Positions 1-5,657 of a stretch of 22,369 bases of DNA are shown here, piece by piece; positions within the stretch are counted from its first letter, which is position 1, and every line of letters begins with the position of its first letter. Under the pieces are notes generated by a model that saw nothing but the letters and a program-made list of their open reading frames with translations, was not told the DNA's origin and ran no database searches. The position numbers and the translations under genes are program-made. The DNA is from Caulobacteraceae bacterium (GTDB taxonomy: Bacteria > Pseudomonadota > Alphaproteobacteria > Caulobacterales > Caulobacteraceae): positions 1 through 22,369 of the forward strand of contig JADZBR010000079.1 of NCBI GenBank assembly GCA_020852035.1, given 5' to 3'.

Positions 1-1345
1 AGTCGCCGCGCCGGGCCAGCGCCAGCGCCATCTGGGCGACGGTGATCCAGGCCGCCGCGCTGGTGGCGATGGCCAGGCCCTGGATGCCGATCACGGCGAA
101 GAGGGCGAGGCCCAGGGCGATGTTCACCCCCACCGAGATCAGCGAGTAGCGCATCGGCGTCTTCGTATCGGACCGCGCGAAGAAGGCCGGCTGCAGGATG
201 CGTAAGAGCACGAAGGCCGGCACGCCCCAGGCGTAGTGGAAGAGCAGCAGCGCGGTCGCCCGCGCGTCGGCCTCGACGAAGGCGCCGCGCGTGAAGAGCC
301 CGTCGATCAGGTAGTAGGGCATGGCCATCAGGGCCGCCGCCGCCGGCAGGCTGAAGGCCAGAGAGAAGACCATCGCCTGGTCCATCGCACTCTGGGCGTC
401 CGCGTGGTCCTCGGTCTGCAGGGCCCGGGAGAGGCGGGGCAGGAGGGCGATGCCGATGGCGACGCCGACGAGGCTCATCGGCAGCTGGTAGAGCCGGTCG
501 GCGACGTTCATCCACACGCGCCCGCCGGCCACCTGCGAGGCCAGGATGCCGGAGATGAAGAGGTTGATCTGGGTGGCGGAATTGGCGATCGCCGCCGGCA
601 CCGCGAGCTTGAAGAGGGCCTTGATGTCGCCGTTCAGCGTCGGGCGCACGAGCCGCACCCGCGCGCCGGACTTGCGCGCGCCCCACCAGACGAACAGCGC
701 CTGCCCGATCCCGGCGATCAGCACGCCCCAGGACGCGGCGTAGGCGGCGCGAACCGGATCGGTCTGCGGCCAGATGATGGCCAGCATCACTACGTTGAGG
801 ATGGTCGGGTAGAAGCCCGAGACGATGAACCGGCCCCGGGCGTTGAGGATGCCCGAGAACAGCGCCGCCAGCGCCATGCACGGCAGGTAGAGCATGGTGA
901 TCTGGGTCAGGACGATGGTCAGCTTGAACTTGGCCGGCTCGTCCGCGTAGCCGGGGTTGATCACGTACATCAGCCACGGCATGGCCAGCATGGCGGCCGC
1001 GCTGACCGCCACGGTGAGCGCCGCCAGCGTCGCCGCCGCGTCGGCCGCCAGCTTGTCGGCGGCCTCTTCGCCCTCTCCCGCCAGCTTGCGCGAATAGGTG
1101 GGCACGAAGGCCGCCGCGAAGGCGCCCTCGGCGAAGAGGCGGCGGAAGAGGTTGGGGAAGGCGAGCGCCGCGTAATAGGCGTCGGCGGCGATGGTCAGGC
1201 TGGCGCCGAGGCGGGCGGTGATCACCAGGTCGCGGGCCAGGCCCATGATGCGGCTGACCAGCGTCAGCGCCGCGACGATCGCCGAGGAGCGGATCAGCCC
1301 GCCGCGCTTGGCGGGCGGCTTCGGCGGCGATTCGGCGGCGGTCAC
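1..1345 (-). CDS. murJ: MurJ/MviN lipid II flippase, 3' end cut by window edge
   Basis: Probable lipid II flippase of the inner membrane (MurJ/MviN, MOP superfamily), which moves the undecaprenyl-linked peptidoglycan precursor to the periplasmic side. Read on the minus strand, the frame opens with GTG at 1345 and gives a short basic, proline-rich tail (residues 1-16), then a run of hydrophobic helices. Family hallmarks include SRIMGLARDLVIT near residues 32-44, FPNLFRRLFAEGAFAAAFVP in the first quarter, and long TM segments throughout. About 448 codons lie in the window. The family is about 510-530 residues, so roughly 70-80 C-terminal residues are missing. No in-frame ATG and no good Shine-Dalgarno sequence precede the GTG, which starts 42 nt after the glnD stop, so cotranscription with glnD is likely. 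The glnD-murJ order is familiar from Caulobacter relatives. Identity is firm; the exact start is moderately sure. Confidence 0.93.
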   Translation of the reverse strand, partial: MTAAESPPKPPAKRGGLIRSSAIVAALTLVSRIMGLARDLVITARLGASLTIAADAYYAALAFPNLFRRLFAEGAFAAAFVPTYSRKLAGEGEEAADKLAADAAATLAALTVAVSAAAMLAMPWLMYVINPGYADEPAKFKLTIVLTQITMLYLPCMALAALFSGILNARGRFIVSGFYPTILNVVMLAIIWPQTDPVRAAYAASWGVLIAGIGQALFVWWGARKSGARVRLVRPTLNGDIKALFKLAVPAAIANSATQINLFISGILASQVAGGRVWMNVADRLYQLPMSLVGVAIGIALLPRLSRALQTEDHADAQSAMDQAMVFSLAFSLPAAAALMAMPYYLIDGLFTRGAFVEADARATALLLFHYAWGVPAFVLLRILQPAFFARSDTKTPMRYSLISVGVNIALGLALFAVIGIQGLAIATSAAAWITVAQMALALARRGD

Positions 1346-1387
1346 GTCCCGGCGGTAGGCGTGGGCGCGGCGGTGGTCAAGCGGAGG

Positions 1388-4204
1388 TCACCGCGCGGCG
1401 CTGGCGCGCGCGCGCTCCAGGCGGAGCGGGCCCTTCGGCTGGGCCTTGGCGTCGTCGAGCACGGCGGCGAGGCTGGCCCGCAAGGCGGCGGCCCGTTTGC
1501 CCTCGGCCAGTTTTCCGCCCTTGCGGTCGACCACATAGAAGGCGTCGACCGCCCGCTCGCCATAGCTGTCGATGTGCGCCGACTGGATGGAGAGGCCGGC
1601 GTCGGAAAGCGTGCGGGCGAGGGCCTCCAGCAGGCCCGGTCGGTCGCGGCCCGACGCCTCGACGATGGTGGCGACCTCCGAGGCGTCGTTGTCGAGGATC
1701 ACCGTCGGTGTGAGCTTGAAGGCCGCGCCGCGCCCGGCGTCGAGCGGGCGGCGTTCCTCGAAGGTGGGCGTCTCGCCGCCGGCGGCGGCCTCCAGCGCGG
1801 CGGTCAGGCGGGCCAGCGCCTGCGGTGAGGTGCGGCCATAGGGCTCGCCGGCGGCGTCCTGCAGGTAGAACACGTCCAGCGCCTGGCCGGCCTCGGAGGT
1901 GAAGACCTGGGCGCCCACCACATTGCCGCCGAGCCCGGTGATCGCCAGGGTCAGGTCGGCGAAGAGCGCCCGCCGGTCCGCGGCCGCCACGGCGATCTCG
2001 GCGGCGTGATAGGCTTCGCTGATGCGCGCCTCGGCCGCGCCGCCCGCCCCGGCCCGGCGGGCCAGCCGCGCGTGGGCCAGGTGCTGGGCCGGCGAGAAGG
2101 CCGTGAAGTAGGCGTCCTCCATCGCCACCGCCCAGCCGCGCGCGTCCGGGTCGGCGGCGACCAGGGCGGTGCGCGCGTCATAGGCTTCGGCCTCCTGGCG
2201 GCGGCGGGCGGCCCCGGCGATGTCGGAGCCTCGGCCGCCGCGGAACACCGCCTCGGTGGCGTGGTAGAGGTCGCGCAGCAGCTGGCCCTTCCAGCCGTTC
2301 CAGACGCCGGGGCCGACGGCGCGGATGTCGGCGACGGTGAGCACCAGCAAGAGGCGCAGCCGCTCGGGGCTCTGCACGATGCGGGCGAAATCGCTGACCG
2401 TGCGCGGGTCGGAGACGTCGCGCTTCTGGGCGTAGTCGCTCATGACGAGGTGGTGCTCCACCAGCCAGGCGATCAGGTCGATCTGCGGCTTGGCGAGGCC
2501 CATGCGCTCGCCGGCCTTGCGCGCGGCGATGGCCCCGCCAACCTCCTGGGTGTGCTCGCCGCCCTTGCCGGTGTCGTGCATCAGCATGGCCAGGTAGAGG
2601 GCCTCGCGGTCGGCGATCAGCGGCATGATCTGGTTGGAGAGCGGGTGGTCCTCCACCAGCTTGCCGGCGACGATATCGCCGATGATGCCGACGGCCCGCA
2701 GGGTGTGCTCGTCCACTGTGTACGAGTGGTACATGTTGAACTGCATCTGGGCGACGATGCGGCCGAACTCAGGGATGAAGCGGCCCAGCACGCCGGCCTC
2801 GTTCATCAGGGTCATGGCCAGGCGCGGGTTCTTGCCCCGCGCCAGGGTGTCGAGGAAGACGCCGACCGCCACCGGGTCGCGGCGCACCTTTGAGGTGATC
2901 AGCCCGAGGCTGCGGGTGGCGGCGGTGAACGCGTCCGGGTGCAGGTCGAGGTCGCGGGCGTCGGCGATCTGGAACAGGCGCAGCAGATTGACCGGGTCCC
3001 GCTGGAAGGCGTCCTCCTCGATGTCCAGCCGCCCGCCCTCGACCAGGAAGCCGGGCTGATCGAGCGGCGTCGCGTCGGCCCGCCGCCGCCGGCCCGGCAA
3101 GAACCGCGACAGGCCCTTGGGCGCGCTCTTCAGCTGCTCGGCCTCCAGCTTGGCGGTGAACACGCGGGTCAGCGCGCCGACCTCCTTGGCCACCAGGAAA
3201 TAGCGGCGCATGAAACGCTCCACCGCCGGCGCGTCGCCCCGGTCGCCATAGCCCATGCGGCGGGCGAGTTCCGGCTGCAGGTCGAAGGTCAGCCGCTCCT
3301 CCGGCCGGCCGGTGGCGAAGTGGAGCTGGCAGCGCACCGCCCACAGGAAGTCGAAGGCGCGAGTGAAGGCGCGGAGCTCGCGGGCGTCGAACATCTCCAG
3401 CGGCGCGATGCCGTCCACCGCCTTCACCGGATGCAGGTACTGGGCGATCCAGAAGAGGGTGTTGAGGTCGCGCATGCCCCCCTTGCCCTCCTTCAGGTTC
3501 GGCTCGACCATGTAGCGGCTGGCGTCCGCCCGCCGGCGGCGCTCGTCGCGCTCGGCGAGCTTGGCGGCGACGAACTCGGCGCCCGTGCCTTTCACCACCT
3601 CGGACTGGAACCTGCGGAACAGCTCCTCGCAGAGCTTCTCGTCGCCGGTCAGCCGACGCGCCTCGAGGATCGAGGTGCGGATGGTGAAGTCTTCGCGGGA
3701 GAGCTTGATGCACTCCTGCACCGTCCGCGAGGCGTGGCCGACTTTGAAGCCCAGGTCCCAGAGGGCGTAGAGCATGAACTCGATCACGCTCTCGGCGTGG
3801 GCGGTCTCCTTGTAGGGCCGCAGGAAGAGCAGATCGACGTCGGAGAAGGGCGCCAGGGTCCCGCGCCCGTAGCCGCCGACGGCCAGCAGGCCCAGGCGCT
3901 CGCCCTCGGTGGGGTTGCGCGCGCGGAACCTGTGCACGGTGGTGAAATCGTAGAGGGCGGTGATCACCTCGTCGGTGACGCCGGACAAGAGCCGCGCCGT
4001 CTCCAGCCCGCCGGCCCCGTTCTCCAGCCGCTCCTTGGCGATCATCCGGCCGCGGAAGAGGGCGGCCTTGAGGATGTCCATCGCCCGCCGACGCTGTTCG
4101 GCGGGATCGCCCGCGGCGTCCAGCGCGGCGGTGGAAAGCTGCGCGCGCAGCCGCACGCCATCGACGACGTATTCCAGGCGGGTGGGGCGAAGGCGCGGGG
4201 CCAT
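1388..4204 (-). CDS. glnD: Bifunctional PII uridylyltransferase / uridylyl-removing enzyme
   Basis: GlnD senses glutamine and adds or removes UMP on PII proteins (GlnB/GlnK), thereby setting glutamine synthetase and nitrogen-regulon activity; it is cytoplasmic. The 938-residue product has the full family architecture. The nucleotidyltransferase domain shows GGYGRG at 110-115 followed by the metal-binding SDVDLL at 121-126. The central HD hydrolase domain shows HDTGKG at 543-548, with H550 and HH at 584-585. Two C-terminal ACT domains lie at about 735-805 and 845-920; the second contains GRDRPGLLEALARTL. Length is normal for alphaproteobacteria. The ATG at 4204 is the only sensible start. It is preceded by weak AGG and by a perfect 12-bp palindrome containing TATATA. 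Upstream lies a structured repeat separating it from the HAD gene; murJ follows after 42 nt. Confidence 0.96.
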   Translation of the reverse strand: MAPRLRPTRLEYVVDGVRLRAQLSTAALDAAGDPAEQRRRAMDILKAALFRGRMIAKERLENGAGGLETARLLSGVTDEVITALYDFTTVHRFRARNPTEGERLGLLAVGGYGRGTLAPFSDVDLLFLRPYKETAHAESVIEFMLYALWDLGFKVGHASRTVQECIKLSREDFTIRTSILEARRLTGDEKLCEELFRRFQSEVVKGTGAEFVAAKLAERDERRRRADASRYMVEPNLKEGKGGMRDLNTLFWIAQYLHPVKAVDGIAPLEMFDARELRAFTRAFDFLWAVRCQLHFATGRPEERLTFDLQPELARRMGYGDRGDAPAVERFMRRYFLVAKEVGALTRVFTAKLEAEQLKSAPKGLSRFLPGRRRRADATPLDQPGFLVEGGRLDIEEDAFQRDPVNLLRLFQIADARDLDLHPDAFTAATRSLGLITSKVRRDPVAVGVFLDTLARGKNPRLAMTLMNEAGVLGRFIPEFGRIVAQMQFNMYHSYTVDEHTLRAVGIIGDIVAGKLVEDHPLSNQIMPLIADREALYLAMLMHDTGKGGEHTQEVGGAIAARKAGERMGLAKPQIDLIAWLVEHHLVMSDYAQKRDVSDPRTVSDFARIVQSPERLRLLLVLTVADIRAVGPGVWNGWKGQLLRDLYHATEAVFRGGRGSDIAGAARRRQEAEAYDARTALVAADPDARGWAVAMEDAYFTAFSPAQHLAHARLARRAGAGGAAEARISEAYHAAEIAVAAADRRALFADLTLAITGLGGNVVGAQVFTSEAGQALDVFYLQDAAGEPYGRTSPQALARLTAALEAAAGGETPTFEERRPLDAGRGAAFKLTPTVILDNDASEVATIVEASGRDRPGLLEALARTLSDAGLSIQSAHIDSYGERAVDAFYVVDRKGGKLAEGKRAAALRASLAAVLDDAKAQPKGPLRLERARASAAR

Positions 4205-4207
4205 GGA

Positions 4208-4219
4208 GCCTATATAGGC
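4208..4219 (-). promoter_or_regulatory. Perfect 12-bp palindrome with TATATA core just before glnD
   Basis: GCCTATATAGGC reads the same on both strands and ends 4 nt before the glnD ATG. In GC-rich surroundings the TATATA core resembles a -10 element or an operator half-site pair. If it were a -10 element the transcript would begin at or within the start codon, so an operator or a leaderless promoter are both possible. The palindrome is seen directly; any function is inferred. Confidence 0.4.
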
Positions 4220-4227
4220 GGGTTCAT

Positions 4228-4368
4228 CCTTCCCCCGGAACGGGGGAAGTGGCCTGAGGCGCCTTAAGGCGGCGAAGGTCGATGGGGGAAGTTTGCGATT
4301 GTCCCTCAGACCTCCCCCATCGACCCTCGGCTTCGCCGTCGGGCCACTTCCCCCATCCTGGGGGAAGG
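4228..4368. repeat. Long imperfect palindromic intergenic repeat (REP-like)
   Basis: About 140 bp fill the gap between the HAD stop and glnD and fold back on themselves. The left arm begins CCTTCCCCC-GGAA-CGGGGGAAGTGGCC and continues to AGGTCGATGGGGGAAG. The right arm is its near complement: CCTCCCCCATCGACC ... GGGCCACTTCCCCC, then CTGGGGGAAGG. Each arm also carries its own small hairpin (CTTCCCCC/GGGGGAAG). On the plus strand the middle of the right arm (CTCGGCTTCGCCGTCGGG) pairs imperfectly with the left-arm middle. Elements built of CTTCCCC... and GGTCGATGGGGGAAG blocks are, as I recall, widespread between genes of Caulobacterales and Rhizobiales. It probably acts as a stabilising or terminating RNA structure on transcripts leaving the HAD gene. 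Confidence 0.8.
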
Positions 4369-4369
4369 T

Positions 4370-4963
4370 TCAGGCCAGCGCCTGGGACAGGGTGGCGCCC
4401 GGCGTCCAGTGGAAGCCCGACCAGCCGGCGGCGACGGCGGCCTCCACGTTGTCGCGCTTGTCGTCGATCAGGCGCATCTCGTGGGGCGCAAGGCCGGTGC
4501 GTTCGCCGATGCGGGCGTAGAAGTCCGGATGCGGCTTCTTGGCCCCGAGGTCGGCGGCGTAGTGCATGGCGTCGAAGCGGTCCTTGAGCGCCAGGGTCTC
4601 CCAGAGGTAGCGGGCGCGATGGTGTTCCTGGACAGTGGCCAGGTGCAGCTGCAGGCCGCCGGCGCGCGCGTGCTCGAGATCGCTCAGCAGCGCCATGTCC
4701 AGCGGCGAGTCCTTCTCGAACCAGTAGTCGACCAACTGTCGGCAGGTGACGCCCGGAGCGATTTGCGCCAGCGCCGGCTCCAGCCGCTCGAACATGTCGC
4801 AGCGGCCGTGGACGATGTCGTCGAAGTGCGGATCGAAGAACACCTCCACCAGGCGGTGAGGATCGACGCCGATGTCCGCCAGCATGTCGTCCGACCATCC
4901 CTGGCCGGGCGGATGGGCCACCACCACGCCATCGACGTCGACCATCAGGGCCTTGAGGGTCAT
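4370..4963 (-). CDS. HAD-superfamily hydrolase (phosphatase-like), third gene of the hicAB cassette
   Basis: This 197-residue cytoplasmic protein is of the haloacid dehalogenase superfamily, probably a small phosphatase of the HAD-IA type. Motif I is DVDGVVV with nucleophile D9 and acid D11. A motif II candidate is LATVQ around T110. The motif III lysine is in GAKKPHP (142-143). Motif IV is LIDDKRDN with D167 and D168. The segment between motifs I and II is a helical cap. The substrate cannot be told from sequence. The start ATG at 4963 overlaps the hicB stop by 4 nt (ATGA), implying translational coupling and one operon hicA-hicB-HAD. A palindromic repeat begins 2 nt after the stop codon. 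The fold is well supported; whether the protein works with the toxin-antitoxin pair is unknown. Confidence 0.87.
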   Translation of the reverse strand: MTLKALMVDVDGVVVAHPPGQGWSDDMLADIGVDPHRLVEVFFDPHFDDIVHGRCDMFERLEPALAQIAPGVTCRQLVDYWFEKDSPLDMALLSDLEHARAGGLQLHLATVQEHHRARYLWETLALKDRFDAMHYAADLGAKKPHPDFYARIGERTGLAPHEMRLIDDKRDNVEAAVAAGWSGFHWTPGATLSQALA

Positions 4964-5382
4964 GCGGCGACGCTGACCTCAACGGTCTTGCCGAGCGCGG
5001 CGAAGGCGGCCTCCAGCTGATCCAGCCGCGAGGCGTGGTCGAAGCGGAACAGGCGGTCGACCTGTTCGCGATGCCAACCCAGCCGCCGGGCCAGTTCCGC
5101 GCGGCTGACGCCGGCCTGGCGGCAGGCTTCGTAGAGCCGGGCCTTCAGGTCGACCAGCAGGCTCAGGCGGGCCGCCGGCGCGCTCGGGTCGGCGTCGCCC
5201 GGGGGAATGGGCAGCCCCTCGGCCATGTAGGCCGCCAGCACCGTCATGGCCGCGTCCTTGGCGTGGGCCTCGGCGTCGGGGGCGTCGGTCCCCCAGGTGG
5301 TCAGTTCCGGCAGCGCCGGGCAGGTGACCAGCAGGGTGTCGTTGTCGTCCGGCGTCAGGTCGAGGCGATAGGCGAGGGTCAC
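4960..5382 (-). CDS. hicB: HicB-family antitoxin with C-terminal helix-turn-helix
   Basis: HicB antitoxins bind and neutralise HicA RNase toxins and repress their own operon. The 140-residue product has the usual two parts. An N-terminal degraded RNase-H-like domain (about residues 1-65) contains YRLDLTPDDNDTLLVTCPALPE and a helix with EAHAKDAAMTVLAAYM. A C-terminal XRE-like helix-turn-helix (about 90-125) reads GVSRAELARRLGWHREQVDRLF and is the likely operator-binding part. Its start overlaps the hicA stop by 4 nt and its own stop overlaps the HAD start by 4 nt. The toxin-first order is typical of hicAB. Length and domain order match the DNA-binding HicB class, so the assignment is strong. 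Autoregulation is inferred from the family and from inverted repeats upstream of hicA. Confidence 0.9.
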   Translation of the reverse strand: MTLAYRLDLTPDDNDTLLVTCPALPELTTWGTDAPDAEAHAKDAAMTVLAAYMAEGLPIPPGDADPSAPAARLSLLVDLKARLYEACRQAGVSRAELARRLGWHREQVDRLFRFDHASRLDQLEAAFAALGKTVEVSVAA

Positions 5383-5567
5383 TTCAGGCCGAGGTCCTTC
5401 TTGATCTTGTTCACCAAGCCTGTGCCCAGTTCCTTGCCGGAACCATGCATGGGCAGGACGCCGCGCCGATCACCCAATCGGACGAACAGGTGCCCGCTGC
5501 CGCCCGGCTGAGTCTCGAAAGCGCAGCCCCGGCGGGCGAGCCAGCGCTTGAACTCCGAAGCGGTCAT
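5379..5567 (-). CDS. hicA: HicA-family mRNA interferase toxin
   Basis: HicA is a small RNase with a dsRNA-binding-like fold that degrades mRNA when released from HicB. The product is 62 residues, a normal HicA length: MTASEFKRWL, then GGSGHLFVRL carrying the expected catalytic His (H26), then LPMHGSGKELGTGLVNKIKKDLGL, the conserved C-terminal part. I chose ATG at 5567 because GGAG lies 9 nt upstream. An in-frame GTG at 5582 would extend it by five residues but has no ribosome site and spoils the usual MTxxE/K start. The stop overlaps hicB by 4 nt. The catalytic residue appears intact, so the toxin is probably functional. Confidence 0.9.
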   Translation of the reverse strand: MTASEFKRWLARRGCAFETQPGGSGHLFVRLGDRRGVLPMHGSGKELGTGLVNKIKKDLGLK

Positions 5568-5581
5568 GTAGCACGACTCCA

Positions 5582-5640
5582 CAGATATGTGAACATCTGC
5601 CGATGATCATGACCCGGAATGGTTGTGCATAGACACAACC
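5582..5640 (-). promoter_or_regulatory. Candidate hicA promoter/operator region with inverted repeats
   Basis: The 90-bp gap between mutS and hicA is noticeably AT-richer than the genes around it. It carries three dyads: GGTTGTG-6-CACAACC at 5621-5640, the 8-bp palindrome ATGATCAT at 5603-5610, and CAGAT-8-ATCTG at 5582-5599. HicB proteins with helix-turn-helix domains bind such dyads to autoregulate. Which dyad is the operator, and where the -10/-35 lie, cannot be settled by eye. Confidence 0.5.
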
Positions 5641-5657
5641 ATGAATGCATATTGGAC

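Noticed and set aside
236..1828. A 530-codon plus-strand frame over murJ and the glnD 3' end
   Set aside because: Low-complexity, highly charged product antisense to two clearly conserved genes.
4228..4368. Simple intrinsic terminator
   Set aside because: The structure is far longer than a terminator, is built of two nested hairpins and lacks a T-run, so a repeat element explains it better.
5568..5582. GTG start for hicA five residues upstream
   Set aside because: No ribosome site there, whereas ATG at 5567 has GGAG at 9 nt and gives the usual HicA length.
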